From: Cordilura impudica
Taxonomy: Eukaryota; Arthropoda; Insecta; Diptera; Scathophagidae
NCBI GenBank assembly: GCA_963682025.1
Contig: OY821522.1
Coordinates: 29,066,959 to 29,130,958, forward strand
Length of the DNA stretch: 64,000 nucleotides
Reading direction: 5' to 3'
Below the pieces are notes generated by a model. The model was given only the letters and a program-made list of their open reading frames with translations, was not told where the DNA came from and did not search any database. This document shows positions 11,224-22,502 of this stretch, piece after piece. Position 1 is the stretch's first letter. Every line of letters starts with the position of its first letter. Position numbers and translations under genes: made by a program.

Positions 11224-12825
11224 TATACTAAGAAAATTTTTGTTGTGGTATAAATGAAATTTGAAAATTTTTGATTTCTTTTTTATTTGATTCTTTCATG
11301 AAAAATTTCAGATTTCCAATGAGAATCGTTAAAGGTACGTCAGGATTCAATGGGTTAAATTATTTTGAGATTTGATCATAGGCGAATGACCTAGTTATTA
11401 ACATAGCAATATTTATTTTTTAATTGAGTATTAAAACACTGTTACGCACTACACTCTTTATATGTTATATTTTTTAAGAGAGTATAAAAAAATTACCTTA
11501 TTAACATCAACAGCAAGCAAACCATATAAAGTTGTTCTACTTTTGTGTCGTTCCGTTCTTTAAATTGAACAAAATTTTTTTAAATTTAAGAGAATTATGC
11601 TCTTTGCTGAACAAACTTTAATTTTAATGTTGTTTTGCGTTTCTTTTTATTGGCCAATTTAAGAAAACCAAATAGTTAAAATGAACAAAACTAACGGTTA
11701 TTATATATATTTTGATTTTTACCACTTGGAATTTTGCTTATGTAAAAAAATTTTATGTATGTATATGTGTAGAAAATTTACCGAAAAAACTTTTTTTTTT
11801 TGAATGTGTTAAATATTAATTAATTTGTAATTTTATTTGTGGTAAAAATTTCTTCCGTTTTTTATATTTTTTTTTTTAAACAAATTTATACTTTAGTTTA
11901 GAAATTTCGAGTTTTGAGCAATATTCGTTCTTTTCCTTTTCTCTCTTCATGCATACATGGAACATATAAAAATTTTTTACGCCGGCTAGTACTATTTGCT
12001 TTTAAATTTTTTGCATGAGTTTTGTCTGTGTATAGTTTTTAATAGAATATTGTGGTGAGTAATAAACTTCTATGTTACCTTGTTAACACCAACATTTTTT
12101 TCTTCTTTTAAAAGTGTAGCTTTCGAAAAGCTTTCCTGCACTCTGCTATGTTCTCTATGTTTGTAGAGTTTTCTGTTTTCTGTATCTCCCTTACGCTCAC
12201 ACACACGTTGCTTAGTTAACTTTATCTGTCTCACTTTGTCTTCTTTTTTATGTTGATCGTTTTTTTTTTCAAGGGCAAAAAGGTGATTTATGTACATATA
12301 TACACAAACGCGAAACAAAAGCAAAAGAATAAATTATATGTGTATATTTTTATATATTTTGCAAAAAGAAATTTTTTTAACGGTACTATGAGGTTTTTCC
12401 CGATGTTTTTTAAATTTTTAATTTAACTTGTTCGCACACTGGTCTTTGATAAATTATAAATTTTTTTTTAGTTTTATCCTTTTTAACTATAATTTTCGCT
12501 TGGTTAACTTTAAAAAATCAATTTGTAAATTTAAACTAAATCTTTTTGGCTATACGCTTGTACATATGTATATATTTATGTGTATCTTTCTGTAGCTTTT
12601 TTTTATAATATTTTAAGTTTTATGTTGCAATTTTTATTAAGAACTTTTGTTTTTTGAAATTTTTTCATTGACTGCCGACACACGAACTAACGCTTACAAA
12701 TACGAATTGGACTGTTTTGTACTCACTTTTTGGACGTTGTAATATTGGTTGATATTTTCTGTATGTACGTTACCTCATGTTCAATTTGGAGACTTTTTTG
12801 TGTGCAGTATCGCCAGTTCTTTCTT
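11224..12825. other. BEL/Pao leader, right part
   Basis: AT-rich sequence between the Tc1 element and the primer site. There is no credible gene; the open frame at 12070-12324 has low-complexity composition and no recognised motif. Together with 8306-9573 this gives an unusually long leader of about 2.9 kb. Confidence 0.45.
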
Positions 12826-12843
12826 TTACTTGTCGAAGGACCA
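12826..12843 (-). promoter_or_regulatory. Primer binding site of the BEL/Pao element
   Basis: On the minus strand TGGTCCTTCGACAAG starts directly at the inner end of the 5' LTR. TGG is the complement of the tRNA CCA end. I cannot name the tRNA with certainty. Confidence 0.72.
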
Positions 12844-13420
12844 TGAACAAGTTGGAGTGAGTAGACCAACTGTTTATATACGTTGATGGTAGTTAAATCT
12901 GTATAATTGGAGATGGAATTTGTTCCGGGAGATCTATTGAGGAATGAATAAAAATGGGATTTTCCTTAAAGTATTTATTGCAATTTGTCACGGGTTGACA
13001 AATTACATTAAATCTCAAGAAATTTTTAGGGGATTTAGGAATAAAGAAATTGAAAATAAAGGAAACAATTAGTTTTGGGTTTTAATTGTAACTTATTTAT
13101 TTTTTAAGATGCTCACCGTAGTCGTGTTAGATTCCAAGTGAAGTTACTTGTTTTCAAAAGTAACTATTTAACTTCGGATTACATGCGTTATCATTTGTTG
13201 TTTGTATTTTAGAGTTTACATAATATGTACTAAATTCTTAGGTATGATTACTTGTACAAAAAAAAAGTATTAAATTCAAAAATACTTATCCATACTTATT
13301 ATAACGTTTTTGGTTAATGGATGAAATTCAAATTATAATAATTATTTTTTTTTTTATATAATACAAGAAATTATTTCATTTCATTTAAATTTATGTTGAC
13401 TAAAATAATGATTTAAGACA
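12844..13420 (-). repeat. 5' LTR of the BEL/Pao element
   Basis: Partner of 2254-2831. Starts TGTCTTAAATC at 13420 and ends GTTCA at 12844. The ATTAT duplication lies just outside at 13421-13425. Confidence 0.92.
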
Positions 13421-13644
13421 ATTATACTACTTAAAAAAAACTCCCATTGTTTGTAAATTAATTTTCCATCACGTAATTACATAATTGATTGAATGAAAAT
13501 ATCTATGTCAAAAATCAAAATTTTTTTAAAATAAATTTAAAAAAAAATTTTGATTTGGTTTTAGACCAGGTTCTGATGTTTATGTTGTACACTTACTTGG
13601 CTATACTGGTCAAGAGTTAAAAGAAAAACTAATTTGTTCTTTTT

Positions 13645-13685
13645 TCTCCAACGTTTCGCCGGATTTTCCCGGCTTCTTCAGGGAG
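13645..13685 (-). ncRNA. Hammerhead-like ribozyme motif in the PLE tail
   Basis: On the minus strand a helix I strand UCUCC is followed by CUGAAGA, one extra A, a GCCGG/CCGGC hairpin, GAAAC, GUU and the matching GGAGA. The order is that of a hammerhead core with an almost absent, self-complementary stem III (ACGU). The extra base before helix II departs from the canonical core, so cleavage is uncertain. PLE terminal repeats are known to contain hammerhead ribozymes. Confidence 0.5.
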
Positions 13686-13763
13686 ATTTTATTACACTAA
13701 AAACACATTGCATTATTACACCAAAATTACAATTAAATTTATTATACCTACTTAGTTTATAAT

Positions 13764-14495
13764 TTAAGACAATGATATATTACAATTAACACATATTTTG
13801 TCTACGTCCTCTTTATGGTTCATTGTACTGTTTGCTTTTTGTCTTATTCTTAGGCTTTCGAGTGTTAATCTTTTGTTTTGTTTATTCTCTATGTCTAGTA
13901 TTCTTGTTTTGTCAAAATCAGGTGTATGTGCATGATCTAGCATATGATGTGCAATGCCGGTGCTACTTCGTTTCTTTTTGATGTCTGTTTCGAGTTCTGT
14001 TAGTCTTGTGTTCAGTGATCGTTTTGTTTGCACTATGTAGACGTGGTCACATTTTTCATTTCTTGTGCCTTTACATGGTATTTCATATACAACATTACAC
14101 ACGTCTAATTTGTCTATCTTGTCTTTGGCGTTTTTGAATAAATTTTTTAACGTGCTGTTGGATTTATGTGCAATTGTTATATTATTCTCTGGGATTATTT
14201 TTCTTAGTGATTTACTGTCAGTGAGGCTTTTTATATAAGCTACGCTTATATATCTCTTGTCAACATTTGAATTGTCTATTATTGCGTCTTTTTTAGTATT
14301 ATTTTTTGAATTCATTTTTCTATCTATTAGTGTTTTTATTATCTTTACCGGGTAGTCATTTTGTTGTAATATTTTTTTTTCCAAAATTTGCTTGTTTTTG
14401 TTAATGATTTGTCTATCACTAATATCTACTACCTTACTTAAGGTGCTATTACACGAAGTGTTTTTTACATATGTACTGTCACTTTTTTTATCCAT
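13764..14495 (-). pseudogene. Penelope-like element C-terminal part with GIY-YIG endonuclease
   Basis: 243 open codons; the ATG used is simply the first in this truncated frame. The N-terminal half is a Lys/Asn-rich connector with YISVAYIKSL, as found between RT and endonuclease in PLEs. The endonuclease begins at VVYEIPCKG, continues to HVYIVQTKRSLNTRL, where a YIG-type motif is expected but Val stands in place of Gly, and ends with HHMLDHAHTPDFDKTRILD. The changed Gly suggests an inactive nuclease. The endonuclease would nick the target DNA for target-primed reverse transcription. Confidence 0.83.
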
Positions 14496-15149
14496 ATGAA
14501 ATTCCTCATGTCTGTCAAAATTGTCTTTTACATATGATTCATAATTTTTGGTATCACACGTGCATATGTATTTCCATAACCTCTAAATGTAAACAACAGC
14601 TGATTTAATTTGTGAATTTACAAAAATTTATTGTTAAAAAAAAAGTTTTATATTTTTTAATTGTTAATTAATACTACACAATTTATTTTTCTTTCAATAT
14701 TAATCTTTAAAATTTACTCTGTTTTTCTTTCGCCACAAGCAGTGTTGTATTTTCATATGTTTGTCATGCAAAAATAGAACCTGTTCTAATTGAAAAATGT
14801 ACTTGTGACTTTCCTCATGTATTGTACATAAACAATGTTTCATATGTATCACACGATACGTACAACTTTTGCTGTGGGAAAATTTGACAGTACATATGTA
14901 GAAAACACATCATGTAATAGCACCTTTATTAAGCTATGTATATGCTGTGTTTATTTTTGTTTTTTGTGGTGGAATGAATTATAATTAATTATTCTGCCTG
15001 TAGAAGTTGGTTTTGTATACCAGTCGAATAGAAGTTTGTTGTTGTTGTATCTACTTCTTGTTTTTTTTACTATGGCGAAAAAATTAGTTTTTCTTTTAAC
15101 TCTTGACCAGTATAGCCAAGTAAGTGTACAAAAAAAATTTTTGTTATAT

Positions 15150-15276
15150 CATTTTGGTCGTCGCCAAAAGTCTGCATGCAAAGTTTCAGCTCAAGTGGAT
15201 TACGGGAAAAGGTTTAAAAATCGGGTTAAGTGTTAAAAGTTTTGTCGACAAGCAGCCAAGCAGACACTACGAGTAT
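15150..15276 (+). repeat. Partial copy of the dispersed repeat family seen at 17269 and 21027
   Basis: The stretch from GTCTGCATGCAAAGTTTCAG to GACAAGCAGCCAAGCAGACACTACGAG matches the 3' part of the repeats ending near 18117 and 21823. No coding potential. Confidence 0.6.
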
Positions 15277-15379
15277 TAAGAGACTAAAAACAAATTTGTG
15301 AGGCAAATTTGGAAAATTTTAAAAATATTTTCGAAATATTAACATTTTGTATGCAATCAACAAAAATATTAATCAACAT

Positions 15380-15790
15380 GAAATTGGGTGTACGTTTAGT
15401 AATAACTCAGGCATAGATATCATAAATATCACAGCAGAAGATATTGATATTACAATATTTCTGCTACATTTACGTGAGGCAACATGATAAGAAGATTTAG
15501 GGGTAGTCGAGAATTATTTTATTGAAAATGGTGCAAATAATGTGCTGGTAATTGACGATCTGAACGTTAGAATTGGTGAAGTACAACAAATAGTGTTCTA
15601 GCCTACATGGGAAGAAGAAATTCGAAAGATATGTCTATAAATGGCAAGGGAAAGAAGTTTATGGAATTTATTGAAGATTATGGTTTGAATAGAATACGAA
15701 CTGCTCTCTTTGCTAGTTAACAATGAACTCACTTTATTCACAATTTTCCCTACTAATAAAACACATATGTAGAAGTAATTATTTCCCATA
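15380..15790 (+). pseudogene. LINE endonuclease relic
   Basis: Conceptual translation in broken frames shows VVENYFIENGANNVLVI, then DDLNVRIGEVQ and SKDMSINGKGKKFMEF with EDYGLN. These are the blocks around the second catalytic region of an apurinic-type (EEP) LINE endonuclease, where a G/N-D-x-N-x-R-I-G motif is usual. Several stops interrupt the reading. It could come from the same old LINE family as the pieces near 31 and 41 kb, but the regions do not overlap for comparison. Confidence 0.55.
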
Positions 15791-15899
15791 TAAAACAATT
15801 TATGGGGGAAACTATTCTATTAATACAGACATCATTGACGACTCAATGTCTCTCGATGCGTGTGTGTATTGTCTATAAATACATTTAGTATGCTAAAAA

Positions 15900-16490
15900 T
15901 AGGTCGAAAAATTAATCGATCCTAACTATATTTGGTAAAGTCACTTATACTTTGAAAAACTATGCACAAACCAAATTTGAGAAAAATCTGTGCAATATTT
16001 TTGTTTTTGGATAGATTAAAGTGAAGATCGGGAAGCAGCTCTATATGGGGCCTATTACTAAGAATTGTCCTATAGGGATTAGTTTTGGATTCCTGATTAA
16101 TGGATGTAATGAATACATACAAACCCAATTTGACTGAGATCTATGCGATAATTTGGATCTTTGGGTCATTTGTATAGGGACTAGGTCTGAACATGGACCG
16201 ATTTTCACCAATTTCAATAGCGTTCATCCTATGGCCGATAAAAGCTTATATACCAAATTTCACCAAAATATGTATATTCATATTTGCGACCTGTAGTTTG
16301 ATTACAAGGTTTACATGGACACACAGACGGACGGACGGATTGACGGACATCGCTAAATCGACTCGGAAAGTGATTCTGAGAAAGTGATTCTGAGTCGATC
16401 GGTATAATAAAAGATGGGTCCAGGTCAAATATTTTTGGTGGTAGCACAAGGTCATTTTACCCAAACCACATAGTGGTATAGGGTATAAAA
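15900..16490 (-). repeat. Dispersed repeat with ACGGACGG pyrimidine/purine motif
   Basis: Recognisable on the minus strand by TTTTATACCCTATACCAC, a GATGTCCGTC...GTCCGTCCGTCTG segment, and long runs reading like 'caaatttggt' and 'gaccta'. Related segments recur at 49020-49090 and, in plus orientation, at 53930-54360 in each unit of the tandem array. A local duplication AGTGATTCTGAG(A)A occurs at 16369-16393. Such repeats are common in flies; the open frames here have no meaning. Confidence 0.65.
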
Positions 16491-17268
16491 AGATCCCAAA
16501 ATACTGACAGTGAAGCTATGCAGGGTGTATTTAAACACAATGATGGATTTCTGAAGGAAATCAATGCGTTGGTTTAAATCAGTGGTCGGTAAAACCACTA
16601 CGCAACGTTTTTGCTCTCACGCCTGCATGCGCTCTCACATTAAACAAAATGAAAAAATCAATCAGTCTCTCATGAGCATTCAAGAGAAGAAGCGAATGAA
16701 TGCAAATTTTGAATGTCAATTTTTGTTATGCAATAATTTTTTCAATAAACCCAGTTGCAAGTTACAAATAAAACCATTATTGAACTAATTTTCGCAATTC
16801 ATCAATTTATACGAAAAAGTGAACTATTATGGTGCATCTAAAGGAAAAAATTTGATAAAAATAACAAGAACAAGATTTAATAACAAGGTTTTAAATAACA
16901 AGATTTTAATATATTTCCATATAATTTGAGAAAATTAAATGAACATGTTAATATATTGGAAACTGTGTGTTTTAAAGTTTTTGATCAAATAGAAAATATT
17001 GAGTTACATAATAATCCTTTGTTATATAATATTGGAAACCAAAGTGTTGATATCATTAAAAATGAGAAATGACTTGAATCTACCGCTTATAACTGATATT
17101 GAGTTTTGGAAAAATATTAATGAAGCTTCATATCCGAAATCAAAGATCGAAATGCATTAATCATATTCGATGTTTAGGTCAACATATATTTGTGAGTCTT
17201 CATTTCGTTCGTTAAAATTTGTAAAAAATAATATGTGTGTATAGTTGACCTTTTTTGTTGTTAGATAA
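16491..17268. other. Unassigned AT-rich interval
   Basis: No recognised gene. The plus strand is open from about 16888 to 17069 with Asn/Leu-rich coding-like sequence (LNEHVNILETVCFKVFDQIE), which may be a fragment of an unknown element. Otherwise I see nothing. Confidence 0.3.
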
Positions 17269-18117
17269 TTATACCCTCCACTCCAGTGTGCAGAGGGTAT
17301 ATATAAGTTTGTCATTCCGTTTGTAATAATTAGAAAAAAAAATTTGGACCCCATAAAATATATATATTTGTGATCCTTATAACAACCGGAGTTGATATAG
17401 CGATGTCCGTCTGTCCGTCTGTCCGTCTGTCCGTCTGTCCGTCTGTGGAAATCACGATGACGGCATCAATCGGGCAGCTAGGGTGCTCGTTGGCATAAAA
17501 AATGATTCATTAACATCCTGAAAAGTTTGCTATTTAAAATCGTCCAAATCGGTCAATTAGGGCCCGAGATTTGAATGAAGAACTAAAAAAAGTCTTGAAG
17601 AAATATAATTTTCTATGTTGTTCTTGTCACGATCACGCCCTCAATAGGATAGCTAGGGTGATAATTTTTAGTGAGAATGATTCACCAAATTCATGGGAAG
17701 ATTTCTACTTCAAAAATCATTAAAATCGGTGGAACAGGTCCAGGTAAATCTATGAAAAATTAAAAAAAAAATTAAAAACATGATGTTTCCATATTGTTCC
17801 TGTTGTTATTCTAAATGTTCCATTGTTGTCATAGCTGGACTTGTTGTTTTTGTGGTCGTTGTGATAATAATATAATAAAAACGAACCCTTTGTACATTTT
17901 TTTGTGAACTCTGGTAGAAAATTTTAAAAGTTTCCATTGTTTTGGCATCACTAAAAAAATTTGTTAATCATTTCTGTCATTGCCACGAGCCTGCATGCAA
18001 AATTTCAGATCGATTGGCTCACGTGAAAGGGGCTAAAAATCGATCCAAAATTTTGTCGACAAGCAGACACTACCAGTTAATATAAAGGCAGTAAATAAAG
18101 GGAGTAAAAGTTCACCA
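17269..18117 (+). repeat. Dispersed repeat family, copy 1, with (GTCCGTCT)n
   Basis: Matches 21027-21823 almost end to end, from TTATACCCTCCACTCCAG to GGAGTAAAA(G)TTCACCA. Bases 17405-17446 are five units of an 8-bp pyrimidine-rich repeat, against three in the other copy. No open frame of interest. This type (short inverted ACCCTCCAC...GGAGGGTAT-like ends and a GTCCGTCTGTC core) is widespread in flies. Confidence 0.8.
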
Positions 18118-20169
18118 ATAATTTAAAAAACAAATTTTTATGTATTAATTTATTTAAAGAAAAAATAATTAAATGAAATAGTAATAATAATAAAAAAAAA
18201 TAATATACAATACAAAAAAAAAAGAATATATAAATAAAATAAAATAAAGATAAATGCATTCATAGCATTATAATACATATAAAAGGTCAATGTTTTCTAA
18301 CCGTAACCGTAACGAGTCAGTTGTTTTTTTTTACATGAAAATCATTTAAAACAGTTACCGAACGTAACCGGAACGTCCCAATACTTTTCATGTGAAAAAA
18401 AGGCTGACACGTTACGTAACAGTTACATGTCGCTAACTTGTTCTTTACACAGGCTACTGCTTTTGCAGCCAACTTCAAGTCTATTTATATAGTTTCGTAA
18501 GCATAACTGATAAAATTGTTTCTATTATTTTTTGCTGTAAGTAATAAATTATAAATATACTGTATTTGCAAACTAAAATGGATACATATATTGGAGGTGC
18601 TTTAATACAAAAGAGTTAACGAAACAAAATCAAAAAAAAAAAAACAACTCTACAACATCAACAATGGCAGTCATATGTTCTTCAAATAGAAAAAAAAACT
18701 GCAAGTGTGTTTTGTTGGCTACAAAACAAAAATAGTGTTGACAATATAACAAAATATGTAAAAGAAGTTAGTGCTATGAAATATTTTATTTTGTTTAAAA
18801 AAAAAATCGCAAAATGAAAGGCTATAATTCCATTAATAATCAAAAGGCGTTAAAGTAATTTATTTATTTTTACGTTGTACTAATGCATTTTAAATAAGTA
18901 AAAGTAATTGTATATTTAAATAAAAATTCATTTGTATTATATGTTGCTGTCGTATTCAGAAAAATCAAGTAGCTGACTATGCGACTACAAATGCTGCTGC
19001 CAGCAGTCGTCTATGTGTTTCATTCATGATGTTACATTTTTTTGCGAGCAATACTTACATATATTCTAAATAAAGAAATAATAGTTCTTTTCATACTGCG
19101 AAATCTATACAAATAGATGTACAAATAATATATGTCAAATGTCAAATTTGCAATAATTGATACATTTTTGAAAGAAAATTGTATAATATGAAATGTCTTT
19201 AATTTATTTCATAGAAAACAATTTTTTGAGGTGCGGGGATTTTCCATATTTACTGTTTTACTATTTTCGTAATGAGGTTAAATGAGTTAAAAAGAATTTA
19301 AAATATTTGAAAATATTAGGTGAGGATCCTCAAGATGTAATATACGATCGGTCTAAAACTTTTCACTTAGAGCCACAGTTAAATTCGAAACAACAAAAAC
19401 CCATATATTTTGTGCATAAAGTTTAACATAAAATGTGCTTTTCTAAAATGTCTATATATTTTTTCTCATTCATTTCTGACCATCTTCAATGTAAATTTAC
19501 CAAAGTTTTTTTTATTGCAATATGTATATAAAACTTAAAAATTTAATATTTTTTATTGTGTATTAACTTATTATTCTGCGATTTTCATTACATCACAAAA
19601 TGTTACAAATTGGCACTACTGTTTCAAAAACAGAAAACTTCTAAATTAGTTGAAAACAGTTGATCTGTAAAACTGTGTGTGAAATTGTGTCAAATAAAAT
19701 TACAAATATTAATAAATATAATAATACATATAATTTTGTTAAGAATTAGCACAAAATTGATTTTCCATTTTGCATTTCATTTATAAAGAATTCTGCCATA
19801 TTTTGTTAAAGGGAAAATCCATTTTTGTTATATTAAAAAAAACAGACTTGCATTTAATTTTTCCGTGACTGCCTCAATAATTGCGTAGATGCCACCACAA
19901 TATTTTTTCTAATGAAATATTAACCAATATCTAACTAGAATTATGATTTATTCCGACTAAAAAGTTCCAATTAAAAGTTATTCATCCCAATTATGAATAT
20001 TCTCAAGGAATTTCTTTCTCACGGAAAATACATTTCTCGAGAAAAAAATTCCTCCAATTATAAATTCCGCGTGAACAAAAAATGATTAACTGGCATCATC
20101 GAATTTCGAAGCCACTTGCTTTGCTTATTGACAATTTATTTTCTATTTTTTGTGTGTGTGCAAACGACC
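18118..20169. other. AT-rich interval with one imperfect hairpin
   Basis: No gene. 18299-18430 forms an imperfect inverted repeat (GTAACCGTAACGAGTCAG and a T-run followed by ACATGAAAA on the left; TTTTCATGTGAAAAAAAGGC, GTTACGTAACAGTTAC on the right), possibly a small MITE. 19790-19930 is a diverged relative of 22720-22890 (both contain TAGATGCC(A/G)CCA). Nothing else stands out. Confidence 0.4.
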
Positions 20170-20182
20170 CTACAATAAATGT

Positions 20183-20948
20183 CCCAATAAACATTTTTGT
20201 TTGCTATCAACTTGAGGTGCATTTGAGATCAAATACATTTCTCAAATCTCCAACGTTAATTCTCAAATGCCCTCAATAGTTCGAATATAGTCTTCTCAAC
20301 TTAAAAGGCACATTTTTTATATGGCGATTTTCATAGTTATCAAATTGAGAAATTTGTGATTCTCAACTTGATAGCAAAGAAATATTTCCAATCGGTATCA
20401 AATGGAAGGTACGGAATTGCCGTATTAAAAAATATTGTACTAATTTTAATGTTTTAATGTTTCAATTTAATTTCATTATATATTTAACATTACTATGTAC
20501 ATATTTAACATTAAATGTACATATTATGTACATTTTTTAAAATCTAGAATTAAAAATAAATGAATTAATTAGTTGTACATTTTTTGAAAAATTCGACAAA
20601 AAGCAAAAATAATTAAAAATATATCAATGATTTATTTGTACTTTTTTGGCATTTTTTAATTTAATTTATTATTTATGACATATTTAAATAATATCTCAGA
20701 CTTAACACAAATCGTATTCAAGTTGAAAAAATGTTTGGTCTCAAGTGGAGAAAAGTGTTGGATATCCAATTGAGAGTAAAAATGTTTCTCAAAGATTGGA
20801 AAAAATGTTAAATCTCAACTTGATGTCAAGTTGAAAGCAAACAAGGAGAAAAATTGTTCAACCCAAGTTGAGATTTACATTTGACATCAATTTAAGAACT
20901 TAACTTTTCTCCAACATTGGAGAAATAATATTTCAATGCATACTGGGG
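20183..20948. repeat. MITE-like repeat rich in TCTCAACTTGAGA-type hairpins
   Basis: The ends CCCAATAAACATT (20183) and AATGCATACTGGGG (to 20948) are rough reverse complements. Inside, TTTGCTATCAACTTGAG at 20196 is inverted at 20364-20380, and variants of CTCAACTTGATxxCAA recur near 20815-20870. No coding sequence. Family unknown. Confidence 0.4.
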
Positions 20949-21026
20949 AATGACCGAAACTAACACATAAACAGTTTTTTCCTATTTGAAAAACATATGA
21001 CTGTCATTGTTGCTGTTGTAGAGTTG
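20949..21026 (+). repeat. Short repeat shared with 335-436
   Basis: Runs from AATGACCGAAACTAACACAT to TTGCTGTTGTAG and aligns with the sequence just outside the mdg1-like LTR, which there has a 25-bp insertion. It probably marks a common flank or a small repeat family. Confidence 0.5.
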
Positions 21027-21823
21027 TTATACCCTCCACTCCAGTGTGCAGAGGGTATATATAAGTTTGTCATTCCGTTTGTAATAATTAGAAAAAAAAT
21101 TTTGGACCCCATAAAATTTATATATTTGTGATCCTTATAACAACCGGAGTTGATATAGCGATGTCCGTCTGTCCGTCTGTCCGTCTGTGGAAATCACGAT
21201 GACGGCATCAATCCGGCAGCTAGGGTACTCGTTGACATAAAAATGATTCACTAACATCCTGAGAAGTTTGCTATTTAAAATCGTCCAAATCGGCCGATTA
21301 GGGCCCGAGATTTGAATGAAGAACTAAAACAAGTCTTGAAAAAAAAATAATTTTCTATGTTGTTCTTGTCACGATCACGCCCTCAATAGTGCAGCTACAG
21401 TGATCATTTTTAGTGAGAATGATTCACCAAATTCATGGAAAGATTTCTACTTCAAAAATCATTAAAATCGGTGGAACAGGTCCAGGGAAATCTCTGAAAA
21501 ATAAAAAAAAATGAAAAACATGATATTCTTATATTGTTCTTGTTGTTATTCTAAATGTTGCATTGTTTTCATAGCTGGACTTGTTGTTTTTGTGGTCGTT
21601 ATCGTAATAATATAAGAAAAACAAACCCTTTGTACATTTTTTTATCAACTCTGGTAGAAAAATTTAAAAGTTTCCATTGTTTTGGCATCATTTCTGTCAT
21701 TGCCACAAACCTGCCTGCAAAATTTCAGATCGATTGGGTCACGGGAAAGTGGTTAAAATCGATCCAAAATTTTTTCGACAAGCAGACACTACGAGTTAAT
21801 ATAAAGGGAGTAAAAATTCACCA
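21027..21823 (+). repeat. Dispersed repeat family, copy 2
   Basis: Second copy of the repeat at 17269-18117. It has three GTCCGTCT units in place of five and scattered substitutions. The open frame at 21555-22007 crosses its end and is not a gene. Confidence 0.8.
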
Positions 21824-21873
21824 ACATCTAAAGCAAATAATGCTAAAATACCTATTTGTTAATAAAAAAACAA

Positions 21874-22502
21874 TTGGGCAATTCACAATGGGTAATGTAT
21901 CGTTGTATCTCTTGTATCGTGTATCACTTTACAATAGTGTAAAATTGTTGTTGGTAATTTTCACTGAAAAATCTGATACACGATCCAACTTCATTTGCTA
22001 TGTTTAGTAAATGTTGTATATTGTATCATAACATATCAGTTCCAAGTGAATGCCAGTTTTTATGAAAAAGAAAAAACAAATACATAGAATATTATCAGCA
22101 TAAATAATTATAAAATAAAATATGGCAAATAATGCAAATAACGCAAATACATCGATAAGTTTATTTATATAAAAATTAATTTTTATATTTTTAGTATGTA
22201 TTTTCTCTTTGAGTACCAACCAAAACATTTAACATTTTTTTTTTTTCATTATAAATTAAAATGCAAGAGGTACGTACCTAAAACTCCAGGGTATATCTCA
22301 CGACCAAAAAGCAAACACTGACAAGTGTTTTCTCTTATACAAAATAGCAGAAGCGACGAAGCGATCTTTCCTCGTTGGATCGAAAATTACTAAAGAAAGC
22401 GTTTTACAATATGAAAATACAACTGAGTGTTCACAACAAATGATTGTATTGTGTATTTCAATACAACATACAATATACAACACCTGTTGTGAATTGCCCA
22501 AA
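21874..22502. mobile_element. Non-autonomous inverted-repeat element (629 bp)
   Basis: Exact 15-bp inverted termini TTGGGCAATTCACAA (21874-21888 and 22488-22502), followed on both sides by related GGT(A/G)(A/T)TGTAT motifs. No transposase inside. Flanks show no clear target duplication, so the superfamily is undecided. Confidence 0.6.

Larger units (their letters stand above)
2254..13420 (-). mobile_element. BEL/Pao LTR retrotransposon, both LTRs present, coding region decayed, Tc1 nested inside
   Basis: Two direct repeats of about 578 bp (2254-2831 and 12844-13420) start TGTCT and end GTTCA on the minus strand. They are flanked outside by the same 5-bp sequence ATTAT (2249-2253 and 13421-13425), as expected for BEL/Pao integration. 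Between them, from right to left, lie a primer site, a leader, gag (DUF1759-like plus zinc knuckle), an aspartic protease (DUF1758-like), reverse transcriptase with YVDD, RNase H, integrase with a DUF5641-like tail, then an extra zinc-knuckle ORF and a G-rich purine tract. Without the Tc1 insertion the element would be about 9.5 kb. The LTRs differ at more than a dozen positions, including indels, so the insertion is not recent. Confidence 0.93.
13587..15129 (-). mobile_element. Penelope-like element, 5'-truncated, flanked by 49-bp perfect inverted repeats
   Basis: Positions 13587-13635 and 15081-15129 are exact reverse complements over 49 bp. Between them, on the minus strand, is the end of a PLE polyprotein with its GIY-YIG endonuclease, followed by an untranslated tail with a hammerhead-like motif (13645-13685). 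PLEs often carry partial terminal repeats in direct or inverted orientation, so this layout fits. The reverse transcriptase part is missing from this copy. Confidence 0.8.

Noticed and set aside
12070..12324. 84-codon minus-strand ORF in the BEL leader
   Set aside because: Lys/Arg-rich low-complexity composition, no motif, no splice context.
21555..22007. 150-codon plus-strand ORF
   Set aside because: It spans the end of a dispersed repeat and the start of an inverted-repeat element; no family motif, and the other repeat copy is not open.
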